The notes under the pieces: generated by a model
What the model was told of the DNA's origin: nothing
The model's database searches: none
Seen by the model: only the letters and a program-made list of their open reading frames with translations
Shown here: positions 34,106 through 43,035 of the stretch, in pieces
How the letters are laid out: every line of letters starts with the position of its first letter
Numbering within the stretch: the stretch's first letter is position 1
Position numbers and translations under genes: made by a program
Origin: Kitasatospora indigofera
GTDB taxonomy: Bacteria; Actinomycetota; Actinomycetes; Streptomycetales; Streptomycetaceae
Direction of reading: 5' to 3'
Length of the DNA stretch: 64,000 bases
NCBI RefSeq assembly: GCF_014655955.1
Contig: NZ_BNBO01000020.1
Location: 1-64,000 of the forward strand

Positions 34106-35008
34106 TCAGCGGACGTCCACCGGCCCGCCGGTCGCCAGCGACTGCTCGGCGCCGGCCAGGATCTCCACCACCCGCAGGCCGAAGGCGGCGTCGCAGGGGT
34201 GCGGCGTGCCGGTGCGCGCCGAGTCGAGCAGCGCGTCCACCGCGCGGTGCAGCGCCCGGACCGGCCCTTCGCCGCGCTCCGGCAGGTGCACCACGCCGGC
34301 GCTGCCGCGCAGTTCCATGCCGGTGCCGCCGGCCTCCACCGGCGCGGTCAGGCTCAGTGCCAGGGTGCTGGAGGCGCCGCCCTCGTGCCGCAGCACCAGG
34401 TGGACGGTGTCCCGCGGGCCGGCGGCCGCCGTGACCAGGGTGGCGTCCCCGAGCACCGGCAGCAGGACGGACAGGGCGTGCGGGCCGACGTCCCAGAGCG
34501 CGCCCTTCTCCTCCCGCCAGGGCGAGGCCGCGTACGGGCTGCTGCTGCCGGGCGCGAAGACCGAGCCGAGCCAGTCGGAGCGGCCGGTGAACCAGCCGCC
34601 GACCGCCGCCTGCTTCTCCAGCCAGGGGCCCTGTTCGCCGCCGAAGCGGACGGTGAAGAAGACCACCGAGGCCACCTCGTGCCGGGCGACCGCGGCCGCG
34701 AGCCGGCGGGCGTCCGGCACGGTCAGCGCGACCGGCTTGTCCAGCAGCAGGTGGCAGCCCGCCTCGGCCGCGCGGACCGCGAGGTCCGGCTGGACGCCCG
34801 GCGGCAGCGCGATCGAGACCGCGTCCACGTCGGCGAGCAGCGCGTCCACGTCCGGGTAGGCGTGGACGCCGTGGGCCTCGGCGAGCGACTCGGCCGCCGC
34901 CGGGCGCCTCCCCCACACCCCGACGAATTCGATTCCGGGGTGCTCAGCGAGCACGGGAGCGTGAACGCGCTCCGCCCAGGGCCCGGTGCCCAGCAGTCCG
35001 ATCCGCAC
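34106..35008 (-). CDS. Gfo/Idh/MocA family oxidoreductase
   Basis: 300 residues from the GTG at 35008, with a GAGGAG Shine-Dalgarno seven nt upstream. The N-terminal Rossmann fold is RIGLLGTGPWAERVH. The conserved DKPVALT-type Lys (LLLDKPVALTVPDARR) and a C-terminal substrate domain (EKGALWDVGPHALSVLLPVLG) follow. Family members oxidise or reduce sugars and cyclitols with NAD(P). It follows an O-methyltransferase gene by 20 bp and may be co-transcribed with it. Confidence 0.9.
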   Translation of the reverse strand: MRIGLLGTGPWAERVHAPVLAEHPGIEFVGVWGRRPAAAESLAEAHGVHAYPDVDALLADVDAVSIALPPGVQPDLAVRAAEAGCHLLLDKPVALTVPDARRLAAAVARHEVASVVFFTVRFGGEQGPWLEKQAAVGGWFTGRSDWLGSVFAPGSSSPYAASPWREEKGALWDVGPHALSVLLPVLGDATLVTAAAGPRDTVHLVLRHEGGASSTLALSLTAPVEAGGTGMELRGSAGVVHLPERGEGPVRALHRAVDALLDSARTGTPHPCDAAFGLRVVEILAGAEQSLATGGPVDVR

Positions 35009-35028
35009 GTTCTCGCTCCTCAGGTGGT

Positions 35029-35697
35029 TCAGCCCTGTACGCGGGCCAGCGTGAATCCGTCGTAGCCCTTCGCCCCGACCGTCTGGACGGAGGTCGCCGA
35101 CACCCGGGGCTCGGCGGCGATCAGGTCGTGCAGCCGGCGGGTGCCGATGACGCTCAGGTCGGCGCTGTCCCGGTCGGCGACGGCCCCGCCGCGCACCACG
35201 TTGTCGACGATGATCAGCGATCCCGGCCGGGTCAGCTTCAGTGCCCGGGCGAAGTACTCCGGGTTGCTCGGCTTGTCCGCGTCGATGAAGACCAGGTCGA
35301 ACGGCTCCACGCCGTCGGCCTCCAGCGCCGCGAGGGAGTCCGCGGCCGGGCCCAGCCGTACCTCGGCGACCTTGCCGAGGCCGGCCCGCTCCAGGTTCTG
35401 GCGGGCCACCCCGGCGTGCTTGGGGTCGATCTCCAGGGTGATCAGGGTGCCGTCGGCGGGCAGCGCGCGGGCCAGCCAGATCGCGCTGTAGCCGCCGAGC
35501 GTGCCGACCTCCAGGATCCGGCGGGCGCCCTGGGTGAGGGCGAGCAGGTGCAGCAGCTTGCCCTGGTTCGGCGCCACCGCGATGTGCGGCAGCCCGGCCT
35601 CGTCGGCGGCGGCCGTCGCGGCCTCCAGCGCCGGGTCGTGGCCGATCAGCGTCTCGGCGAAGTAGTCGTCGACCGCGTCCCACTGCTGCTGGCTCAC
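35029..35697 (-). CDS. SAM-dependent O-methyltransferase (CCoAOMT-like)
   Basis: 222 residues from the GTG at 35697, which has GGAGGG just upstream; an earlier GTG at 35724 lacks one. It contains the SAM-binding ILEVGTLGGYSAIWLARALP and the metal/catalytic Asp region LVFIDADKPSNPEYF, then IIVDNVVRGGAV. This is the class I family 3 group that methylates catechols and similar small hydroxy-aromatics. The true substrate is unknown. Confidence 0.9.
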   Translation of the reverse strand: MSQQQWDAVDDYFAETLIGHDPALEAATAAADEAGLPHIAVAPNQGKLLHLLALTQGARRILEVGTLGGYSAIWLARALPADGTLITLEIDPKHAGVARQNLERAGLGKVAEVRLGPAADSLAALEADGVEPFDLVFIDADKPSNPEYFARALKLTRPGSLIIVDNVVRGGAVADRDSADLSVIGTRRLHDLIAAEPRVSATSVQTVGAKGYDGFTLARVQG

Positions 35698-35770
35698 AAG
35701 GCCCTCCACGTGCTGCGTCGTCACCGCCGGGATTCCCGCCCGATGCTACCCCGCCGGGGCTTCCGGACCG

Positions 35771-36517
35771 TCAGTCCGCGGCGGGCGCCACGGCCGTCGC
35801 GGGGGTCGTCGCGGCGGCGCTCGTCGCGGCGGGGGCCGCGGCGGTGCCGGGTGCGGCTGCCGCCGGCTCGGCCGGCCCGGGCGGCGCGTCCAGCAGGCCC
35901 TGCGCCTCGTCCTCCGCCCTGGCCTTCGCGGCCCGGCGCTTCAGCAGCCAGGCGGAGAAGGCCCCGCCGAGCGCGGCGAGCACCAGGCCCACCCAGGAGA
36001 AGCCCTTCAGCCACTGCTCGACGACCTTGCCGACGTGGTAGACCAGCAGGGTCGTGCCACCGGCCCAGACCACGCCGCCGAGCACGTTGGCGATCAGGAA
36101 CTTCCAGTACGGCATCCGCAGCGCGCCGGCGAGCGGCCCCGCGAAGATCCGCAGCAGCGCGATGAACCGGCCGAAGAAGACCGCCCACATGCCCCACTTC
36201 TGGAAGGACCGTTCCGCGCTCGCCAGGTGCTCAGGCCCGAAGTGCCGTGGGAACCTCCGCCCGAGCTTCTCGAACAGCGGCTTGCCGCCCCGGCGCCCGA
36301 TCGAGTAGCCGATCGAGTCACCGATGATGGCGCCGAGGATCGCGCAGATCGCGATCCACCAGGGGCTGACCACACCGCGCGAGGACAGCAGGGCCGCCGA
36401 GACCAGCGCGATCTCGCCCGGCAGCGGGATGCCCAGGCTCTCCAGGCCGATGATCAGCGCGATCAGGGCGTACACCCAGCCCGGTGGGACGCTCTCGATC
36501 CAGGCGTCGATGTGCAA
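35771..36517 (-). CDS. DedA family membrane protein
   Basis: 248 residues starting at TTG (36517), decided by a perfect GGAGGT eight nt upstream. Typical DedA features are LESLGIPLPGEIALVSAALL, GAIIGDSIGYSIGRRGGKPL, FFGRFIALLRIFAGPLAGALRMPYWKF and VVWAGGTTLLVYHVG. The charged FxRF...R region is that proposed to couple protons in these lipid-scramblase or transport proteins. A ~60-residue Ala/Pro-rich cytoplasmic tail is added. Role in membrane lipid homeostasis is inferred from the family. Confidence 0.92.
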   Translation of the reverse strand: MHIDAWIESVPPGWVYALIALIIGLESLGIPLPGEIALVSAALLSSRGVVSPWWIAICAILGAIIGDSIGYSIGRRGGKPLFEKLGRRFPRHFGPEHLASAERSFQKWGMWAVFFGRFIALLRIFAGPLAGALRMPYWKFLIANVLGGVVWAGGTTLLVYHVGKVVEQWLKGFSWVGLVLAALGGAFSAWLLKRRAAKARAEDEAQGLLDAPPGPAEPAAAAPGTAAAPAATSAAATTPATAVAPAAD

Positions 36518-36724
36518 GGCCGGTTACCTCCGTGGCAGGACGAGACGGTGGTCTCGCCGTTTCAGGATTGCGCGGGTTCGGGGCGCGGGTCCGGGGTGCG
36601 GCGGCCGGCGCCCCGAAAGTGCAGCCTAATCCCCCGGCGCCCGCACCCGAAGCGAGCCCGCTGCTGAGAACGCTCCGGCCGGCTTTCCGGTTCCTTGATC
36701 AGCCCTTGGCGCTTCCTTGGGGCA

Positions 36725-36754
36725 CCCGCCCGCCCACGGACGCGGGCGGGCGGG
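36725..36754 (-). terminator. Terminator after the LCM methyltransferase gene
   Basis: CCCGCCCGCCC pairs perfectly with GGGCGGGCGGG (11 bp, 8-nt loop), 16 nt beyond the stop codon of the leftward gene. Confidence 0.6.
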
Positions 36755-36769
36755 CGTCGGCCCCTGCCG

Positions 36770-37759
36770 TCAGGGCCGCCGGTCGGCGAACCGCAGGGCG
36801 ACCACCGAGGGGCGCTTCGCCGAGACCACCGGCAGCCAGGCCCCGGCCGGCAGCAGCGCGCCCAGCAGCCCGCGGCCGCCCGACGGGTAGACGTCACGGA
36901 CCTCGGCCACCGCCGGGTGCGCGGTGCGCAGCTTCTGCCGCTCCGCGGCGTCCATCCCGAACGGCATCGGCGGCGCCTGGTAGCCGTGGTCGCGCAGCTT
37001 GCCCTGGACGGCGAGGGCGCTGAACCAGCGCGGCACGGCGTCCATCACCAGCGTCCCGCCGGGGAAGCGCTCGGCGCAGCCGGCGATCAGGTCGCGGACC
37101 TCCCCGGGACGCAGGTACATCAGCAGGCCCTGCGCGGTGATCAGGACGCCCTGGGCCGGATCGACCTCGTCCGCCCAGCGCGGGTCGGTCACCGAGCAGG
37201 CGAGCAGCCGCTGCCGGGGCCCGGCCGGGAGCAGCCGCTCCCGCAGGGAGACCAGCTCCGGCAGGTCGACCGAGAGCCAGTCGGCCCGCCCGTTGTCCAC
37301 CCGCCAGAACTGGGTCTCCAGGCCCTCCCCGAGGCAGACCACCGTCCCGCGCGGATGCCGGGTGAGGAAGTCCGCCACCTCCCGGTCGAAGCAGGCCACC
37401 CGCAGCGCCTGGAGCTGCGACTGGAGGCCGCCGCCCCCGCCGAAGCGCTCGGCGAACGGGTAGTCGATCCGCTCGACCAGCTCGACGGCCTTCGGGTCGG
37501 GCAGCACGGTGTCGGGGCGGGCCGCCTCGACGGCGCGGTGGTAGAGCGTCCACAGGGCGGTCTCGGGCACCGCCGCGAGGTCGGCGGCGACCACCGGCGC
37601 GGACGCCCCGGCAGATGCCCCGGCGGACGCCCCGGCGGGTTCCCTGGGCGCCGGGTCGACGGGGGCCGGGTCCACGGGGGCCGTGGCGTTCGGGGCTGCG
37701 TCCGCCGGGCCGCGGTCGGACGGGACGCGGTCGGACGATGCCGGTCGGCGGGCGGTCAT
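36770..37759 (-). CDS. Leucine carboxyl methyltransferase-family SAM methyltransferase
   Basis: 329 residues from the ATG at 37759 (GGAG upstream). A ~60-residue disordered leader includes a Gly-Ala-Ser repeat. The LCM/PPM1-like core follows: DPKAVELVERIDYPF, GTVVCLGEGLETQFWRVDNGRADWLSVDLPE and QGLLMYLRPGEVRDLI. Actinobacteria carry many such enzymes; in secondary metabolism they O-methylate polyketides, but no partner genes are here. Confidence 0.88.
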   Translation of the reverse strand: MTARRPASSDRVPSDRGPADAAPNATAPVDPAPVDPAPREPAGASAGASAGASAPVVAADLAAVPETALWTLYHRAVEAARPDTVLPDPKAVELVERIDYPFAERFGGGGGLQSQLQALRVACFDREVADFLTRHPRGTVVCLGEGLETQFWRVDNGRADWLSVDLPELVSLRERLLPAGPRQRLLACSVTDPRWADEVDPAQGVLITAQGLLMYLRPGEVRDLIAGCAERFPGGTLVMDAVPRWFSALAVQGKLRDHGYQAPPMPFGMDAAERQKLRTAHPAVAEVRDVYPSGGRGLLGALLPAGAWLPVVSAKRPSVVALRFADRRP

Positions 37760-37845
37760 GGTCGCGCTCCTCGGGAGGTGGTGACTGGGCCAGGCCGATT
37801 CTGGCACCGGCGCCGCGTCCGGCCGGGTCCCGGCTCGCCCGACGC

Positions 37846-37896
37846 GCCGGTACGGGCGGCGGGCCGGTACGGGCAGCGGGCCGGTACGGGCAGCGG
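37846..37896. repeat. Intergenic 17-bp tandem repeat (3 copies)
   Basis: GCCGGTACGGGCAGCGG in three consecutive copies (the first has one change), upstream of the LCM methyltransferase gene in the 236-bp gap 37760-37995. Confidence 0.85.
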
Positions 37897-37995
37897 GCCG
37901 GGCCTCGGGGCGGGGCCCGGCGCCCCGCGCCCCGCGCCCGGACCAGCAGGCCGGACCCGCCGCCCTACCGTCGGCCGCCGGCCGCCCGGCCGCGC

Positions 37996-38844
37996 TCAGC
38001 CGACGCTGAACGCCCCGGCGGGCGGCGGCGGCGAGGCTTCGGCCTGCTCGTCCAGGACGGGCCGGGCCCGGCCGACCAGGGTCGTCAGCTCGTCCTCGTC
38101 GCACAGGCGGGCCGGAAAGGGGTCGGCGGCGAGCAGCCGGCTGAGTTCCCGGACCGGCAGCGGCCGGTCCGAGCCGATCAGCAGGATGTTGCCGTACCGG
38201 CGGCGGCGCAGCACCGAGGGCTCGGCGACCAGGCAGGTGTGCGGGAACACCGCCCGGAGGGTCGCCGCCTGGGCCCGCGCGAAGGCCAGCGGCGGGCCGT
38301 CGGCCAGGTTGGCCGCGTAACAGCCGCCGGGGCGCAGCACCGCGGCCGCGTGACGCAGGAACTCCACCGAGGTCAGGTGGGCGGGGGTGCGCGAGCCGTG
38401 GAAGACGTCCGCGACCACCAGGTCAGCCGAGCCGGCGGGCGCGACGGCCAGGGCCGCGCGGGCGTCCGCGACGGTGGTGGTGATGTCGACGCCCGGGCCC
38501 TGCCAGGGCAGCCGCTCCTCGACCAGGGCGAGCAACGGTCCGTCGACCTCGACCACCCGCTGGCGGGAGCCGGGCCTGGTCGCGGCGAGGTAGCGCGGCA
38601 CGGTGAGCGCGCCGCCGCCGAGGTGCAGGGCGTCCAGCGGCTCCCCGGCGGGGGCGAGCGCGTCGACCAGGTGGCCGAGCCGGCGGGTGTACTCGAATTC
38701 GAGGTGGGTCGGGTCGCCGAGGTCGACGTAGGACTGCGGGGTGTCGTCGAGGGTGAGCAGCCAGCCGCCGTCCTGGTCGAGGTCCGGCATCAGCTTGGCG
38801 ACCCCGAGGTCGACCCGGCGCTGCACGGGCAGCGGCTCGGCCAT
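37996..38844 (-). CDS. Spermidine-synthase-like protein
   Basis: 282 residues from the ATG at 38844; a GTG at 38946 would add a Gly/Pro-rich leader, and neither start has a clear Shine-Dalgarno. It contains the spermidine-synthase fold: LTLDDTPQSYVDLGDPTHLEFEYTRR, the nucleotide loop LHLGGGALTVPRYLA, the acidic VVEVDGPLLALVEERLP and VADVFHGSRTPAHLT. Key aminopropyl-acceptor Asp/Tyr residues of true SpeE are not obvious, so it may be a polyamine-synthase-like methyltransferase. The 363 bp upstream to 39207 hold the divergent promoters; nothing else is recognised. Confidence 0.82.
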   Translation of the reverse strand: MAEPLPVQRRVDLGVAKLMPDLDQDGGWLLTLDDTPQSYVDLGDPTHLEFEYTRRLGHLVDALAPAGEPLDALHLGGGALTVPRYLAATRPGSRQRVVEVDGPLLALVEERLPWQGPGVDITTTVADARAALAVAPAGSADLVVADVFHGSRTPAHLTSVEFLRHAAAVLRPGGCYAANLADGPPLAFARAQAATLRAVFPHTCLVAEPSVLRRRRYGNILLIGSDRPLPVRELSRLLAADPFPARLCDEDELTTLVGRARPVLDEQAEASPPPPAGAFSVG

Positions 38845-39207
38845 CTCGCCGGACGTCCCGTCGGCCGTGCCGTCCGGCTGCGGGCCGGGGGCGGCGCCGG
38901 CCGGACCGGACCCGCCGGAGGGGCCGCTCACGCTGCCACCGGCCACTGCCGGGCGGGGGCCGTCCGGCGGTCCGGCAGGAGGGACGGGCGGGACGGGCAG
39001 GACGTTCGGGACGGGTGGGACGCACAGGACGGGCGGGAGGCGACCCGGGCCGTCCCCCCGGTGGCGGCGGTTCTGGGCATTCCCGCAGCATAGGCGCCCA
39101 GGACCGAGTCACTGCCACCGAAAAGGCTACCGGCCGGTATCTTTGGTGCTCCCTGAAGCAGTGGTACCTGTGACAGCAGGTCAGAGCAGAGGCTGGGTGG
39201 GTCCGAC

Positions 39208-40167
39208 GTGGAGTTCCGAGAAGACATCCTGGGTGCCCCGTACGAGGCGGCCGAGCTGCCGCTGCGCGCGGACGAGGAGGGCGCCGTCCACGCCACCCTG
39301 GTGAGGCGGCTGGTGCCCGGCTCCCGGCAGGCCGTGCTCTACCTCCACGGCTACACCGACTACTTCTTCCAGACCAACCTCGCCGACCACTTCACCGCGG
39401 CCGGCTTCTCCTTCTACGCCCTGGACCTGCGCAAGTACGGGCGCTCGCTGCGGCCCCACCAGTCGCCGAACTTCGTCCGCGACCTGGCCGCCTACGACGA
39501 GGAGATCGACGAGGCCGTCCGGATCGTCCGCGACCTGGACGGCCACACCCGGCTGCTCGTCAACGGTCACTCCACGGGCGGCCTGGTGGCCGCGCTCTGG
39601 GCGTCCCGGCGGGCGGGCCGCGGCCTGGTGGACGGGCTCTTCCTGAACAGCCCGTTCCTGGCCATGCCCACCGCTCCGGCGATCCGCGCGATCGGGGCCC
39701 CGGCGATCGACGCCCTCGGCCGGCTGGCGGCCACCCGCAAACTGCCCGCGCCGCTCAACCCGCACTACGTCCACAGCCTGCACCGGGACCACCGGGGCAG
39801 CTGGGACTTCGACCTCACCCTGAAGCCCGCCGCGGGCTTCCCGCTCTACGCCGGCTGGCTCGCCGCCATCCAGCGCGGGCAGCGCCAGGTCCGGCGCGGG
39901 CTGCGGATCGACTGCCCGGTCCTGCTGATGGCCTCCACCGCGTCCACCGTCACCAACAAGTGGGACCCGGCCCTGCTGCGCACCGACGCCGTCCTGCGGG
40001 CGGACGACATCGCCGCCCTCGCCCCCCGCCTGGGCCGGCACGTCACCACCGTCCGGATCGACGGCGGCATGCACGACCTGGTCCTCTCGGGCGACGAGCC
40101 GCGCGCCCAGGTGTTCGCCGAGCTGGACCGCTGGACCGAGGCGTACTTCCCGGCGCCGGGCGCCTGA
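39208..40167 (+). CDS. Alpha/beta hydrolase (monoacylglycerol-lipase-like)
   Basis: 319 residues from the GTG at 39208. It is a serine hydrolase of the lysophospholipase/monoglyceride lipase type: VLYLHGYTDYFFQ (oxyanion loop), LLVNGHSTGGLVAAL (nucleophile) and a late GGMHDLVLSGDE supplying the His. It has no signal peptide and is probably cytoplasmic. The gene is divergent from the spermidine-synthase-like gene. Confidence 0.9.
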   Translation: MEFREDILGAPYEAAELPLRADEEGAVHATLVRRLVPGSRQAVLYLHGYTDYFFQTNLADHFTAAGFSFYALDLRKYGRSLRPHQSPNFVRDLAAYDEEIDEAVRIVRDLDGHTRLLVNGHSTGGLVAALWASRRAGRGLVDGLFLNSPFLAMPTAPAIRAIGAPAIDALGRLAATRKLPAPLNPHYVHSLHRDHRGSWDFDLTLKPAAGFPLYAGWLAAIQRGQRQVRRGLRIDCPVLLMASTASTVTNKWDPALLRTDAVLRADDIAALAPRLGRHVTTVRIDGGMHDLVLSGDEPRAQVFAELDRWTEAYFPAPGA

Positions 40168-40300
40168 CCCCGGGCCGGGCGGCCGAACCCGGGGCCGGGT
40201 GACCGGTCCCGGGGCCGGTCCCCCCGGGGGGGGCCGGCACCCCCGGTTCCGGGCCGCCCGGCGGTCGCGCCGCGGGCCGTCCGCGGCGGACCATGGCGGG

Positions 40301-40942
40301 GTGGAACCGTGGCCGAGTCCCGACGAGGCCGGGGCGGCCGTCGTCCCGGGTGTGCTCGACCTCGCGCCGACGCCGCGGACGGCGCTGGCCTGGATTCCGC
40401 CGCCGGAGCTCTGGCCGGCGGTCCAGGACATCCGGTGGGAGCACGACCCGCAGGTGCGCCGCTGGCCGCCGCACGTCAACCTGCTCTTCGGCTTCGTCGC
40501 CGAGCCGGAGTTCCGGCGGGCGGCCCCGCTGCTGGCCGAGGTGGCCGCGCGGACGCCGGGATTCACCGTGCGACTGCAAGGGGTGCACAGCTTCCGGCAC
40601 CGCCGCTACGCCACGGTCTGGCTCGATCCGGCCGCGGCCGGGAGGCGGCCGTGGGACGCCTTGCACGAGGCGCTGGTGGAGCGCTTCCCGCGCTGCGCCG
40701 GCCGCGGCCCGGGCTTCACCCCGCACCTGTCCCTCGGCCGGACGGGTGATCCCCGTGGGCTCGCCGCCGAGTGCGAGGCCCGCCTCGGCGGCAGGCCGGC
40801 GCGGGTCGCGGAGCTGACCCTGCTCTCGCGACGGGACACCGGGCCGATGCTGGCGCGGGCCACGGTCACGCTGGGGACGGGCGAGTTCCGGCCGGCGCCG
40901 GAGGCGGACGGGCGGACGGCGCCCGGTCCCGACGGGAGCTGA
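40301..40942 (+). CDS. 2'-5' RNA ligase/2H phosphoesterase superfamily protein
   Basis: 213 residues from the GTG at 40301. Two Hx(S/T)-type motifs expected of 2H phosphoesterases are visible: PPHVNLLFGF (HVN, a relaxed form) and FTPHLSLGR (HLS), about 75 residues apart. Between them lies the LQGVHSFRHRRYATVWLDP segment common to the family. These enzymes open cyclic phosphodiesters or ligate 2'-5' RNA ends. The altered first motif leaves activity uncertain. Confidence 0.8.
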   Translation: MEPWPSPDEAGAAVVPGVLDLAPTPRTALAWIPPPELWPAVQDIRWEHDPQVRRWPPHVNLLFGFVAEPEFRRAAPLLAEVAARTPGFTVRLQGVHSFRHRRYATVWLDPAAAGRRPWDALHEALVERFPRCAGRGPGFTPHLSLGRTGDPRGLAAECEARLGGRPARVAELTLLSRRDTGPMLARATVTLGTGEFRPAPEADGRTAPGPDGS

Positions 40943-41096
40943 GCGGGACGAGGGGCGGGCGGGACGAGCGGCGGGCGGGTGCCGCCGGAGCTGCGGCCGC
41001 CCGGCCGGCCCCGGCCGGTGCGGAAGCCCGGCGGGCCGGCCGTTGTTGAGGATGAGAGCACAGGGGAACAGGGGAACAGGTGAGGAGGGCCGAGCC

Positions 41097-42080
41097 GTGT
41101 CCGGCACACTCCCCGAGCCCGGCCGCTCCCCGGCCGAGCGGGCGGAGCTCGACGCCTACTCCCGGGCCGTGACCGCGGTGGCCGCCGAGCTGACGCCGCG
41201 GGTGGCGGCCCTGCGGGTGCTGCGGCGGAGCCCGGGCGGGTGGTTCGCCTCCGGGAGCGGGTCCGCCGTGGTGTTCACCGAGGACGGCTTCCTGCTCACC
41301 AACGCCCACGTGGTCGGGCACGCCGAGGCCGGCACGCTGGACTTCGCCGACGGCACGACCGCGCCGTTCCACACCATCGGCACCGACCCGCTGTCGGACC
41401 TGGCCGTGCTCCGAGCGGACGCGGCGACCCCGCCGCCGGTGCGGCTCGGCGAGGCCGGCGCGCTGCGGGCCGGCCAGCTGGTGGTCGCGGTCGGCAACCC
41501 GCTCGGGCTGGCGGGCACGGTCACCGCGGGTGTGGTCAGCGCCCTGGGCCGCTCACTGCCGGCCCGTACCGGCACCGCGACCCGGGTGATCGACGACGTG
41601 ATCCAGACCGACGCGGCCCTGAACCCGGGCAACTCCGGCGGGGCGCTCGCCACCGCCGACGGCGAGGTGGTCGGGATCACCACGGCGGTGGCCGGGAACG
41701 GGCTGGGCCTGGCCGTCCCGATCAACGTCACCAGCCGTCTGATCATCAGCACCCTGCTCAGCGACGGGCGCATCCGCCGCGCGTACCTGGGGCTGGCCGG
41801 CGTGCCCGCGCCGCTGCCGCCGGCGCTCCGCGCCCGGACCGGCCGGCGGGACGGGATGCGGGTCGTCGAGGTCGTCCCGGGCGCGCCCGCAGCCCGCGCC
41901 GGACTGCTCCCCGGCGACCTGCTGCTGACCGCCGAGGGGGAGCCGGTCGCGGACGCCCAGGCCCTGCAGCGGCTGATGCTGGCCGACGCCATCGGCAGGC
42001 CGCTGGCGCTCACCGCCCTGCGCGGCGACGCCCTGGTGGACGTGATCGCCACCCTCGCCGAGCTGCCGGCGGACGACTGA
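41097..42080 (+). CDS. Trypsin-like serine protease with PDZ domain (HtrA/DegP type), no signal peptide
   Basis: 327 residues from the GTG at 41097 with GAGGAGG upstream. Catalytic triad: LLTNAHVVGHA (His ~70), SDLAVLRAD (Asp), NPGNSGGALATADG (Ser ~178). A C-terminal PDZ domain spans ~225-320 (VVEVVPGAPAARAGLLPGDLLLTAEG). Unlike most HtrA proteins it lacks a signal peptide or membrane anchor, so it is probably intracellular, unless a distant start adds one. It may act in protein quality control. Confidence 0.9.
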   Translation: MSGTLPEPGRSPAERAELDAYSRAVTAVAAELTPRVAALRVLRRSPGGWFASGSGSAVVFTEDGFLLTNAHVVGHAEAGTLDFADGTTAPFHTIGTDPLSDLAVLRADAATPPPVRLGEAGALRAGQLVVAVGNPLGLAGTVTAGVVSALGRSLPARTGTATRVIDDVIQTDAALNPGNSGGALATADGEVVGITTAVAGNGLGLAVPINVTSRLIISTLLSDGRIRRAYLGLAGVPAPLPPALRARTGRRDGMRVVEVVPGAPAARAGLLPGDLLLTAEGEPVADAQALQRLMLADAIGRPLALTALRGDALVDVIATLAELPADD

Positions 42081-42103
42081 CGGCCGGCCGGTCCGGCCGG
42101 CCG
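42081..42103 (+). terminator. Terminator after the protease gene
   Basis: CGGCCGGCC/GGCCGGCCG stem with a 5-nt loop directly after the stop codon. The remaining ~285 bp up to 42388 are GC-rich and hold nothing I recognise besides the next gene's promoter region. Confidence 0.55.
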
Positions 42104-42388
42104 CGGCCCGGGGCAGCGGGGGCGCCGCCGGCCGCGGGGCAGGGGCCGGACCCGGGCTCGGCGGCCGCGGCCCAGGTCAGGGGCCCGGACGGGGACGGGC
42201 CGGTGGTGGCGGGCGCGGGGTGCTCGGCGTACCGAGGCGACCGGCCGGACCCGCGACGGGCCGGGTTAATCCTCCGCCCCCGTACTTTTCTGACCGGCTA
42301 TGCGTACCCGCTCCCGGCCGCCCGCTCCGTCATCTGTCCGGTCCTGCCAGGAGGACCGGCCCGGGCCCGGGATCGGCACCTAGGCTCC

Positions 42389-42856
42389 ATGGTCATGCCC
42401 ACCACAACTTTCAGGCGCTTCGGCCTGTCCGCGATCCTGTCCCTCTTCCTCGCCCTGGCCTTCCTGGCCTCCCCGGCGCACGCGGCCTCCCCGGCCCTGT
42501 CGGTCACCGCGAGCTCCTCGACAGTGACGCCCGGCGGCTCGGTGTCGCTCTCCCTGACGTTCACCAACGTCCACGACACCCCGGTGCAGTTCATCTACCA
42601 GTCCGTCCAGCCGACCTGGCAGACCACCCAGGCCCCCGGCCTGAAGTTCACCCTCAGCGGCAACACCGTCGACTACACCGCCCCGGTCGCCCCCGGCGCG
42701 AGCACCACCGTGACGATCTCCTACCAGGTCGCCGCCGACTCCTCCTGCGGCGGCCGGATCGACCTCTACACGTACCTCTACTACGAGTACCAGGCCGGCA
42801 GCCTGACCGAGTCGACCATCCAGGACCTCCCCGGCAGCGACGTCCTCTGCGTCTGA
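42389..42856 (+). CDS. Small secreted beta-sandwich protein
   Basis: 155 residues from the ATG at 42389 (a second ATG two codons on). A clear Sec signal (GLSAILSLFLALAFLASPAHA) is followed by a ~125-residue domain with alternating hydrophobics (ALSVTASSSTVTPGGSVSLSLTFTN...STTVTISYQVAADSSCGG), typical of Ig/DUF11-type folds. Two Cys near the C-terminus (SSCGG and DVLCV) may form a disulphide. Secreted; function unknown. Confidence 0.75.
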   Translation: MVMPTTTFRRFGLSAILSLFLALAFLASPAHAASPALSVTASSSTVTPGGSVSLSLTFTNVHDTPVQFIYQSVQPTWQTTQAPGLKFTLSGNTVDYTAPVAPGASTTVTISYQVAADSSCGGRIDLYTYLYYEYQAGSLTESTIQDLPGSDVLCV

Positions 42857-43035
42857 CAGAGTTCCGTCCGGGGCGGGCCCGCGCCCACCCCCTTCAAACG
42901 TCCGAAACGTCCGAAGACTGATCCGTCCGAAAAGTGACCGTCCGGAGACCGCACCGGCCCTGCACCCCCGGGGCCGGTGCGGCCGTACGTCCGCGCGGCG
43001 CCGGGGGCGGCACCACGCCCCCAGGAGTTGCCCCG

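Noticed and set aside
37996..38946. Use of the GTG at 38946 as start of the spermidine-synthase-like gene
   Set aside because: It would add 34 Gly/Pro/Ser-rich residues with no ribosome-binding site; kept only as an alternative.
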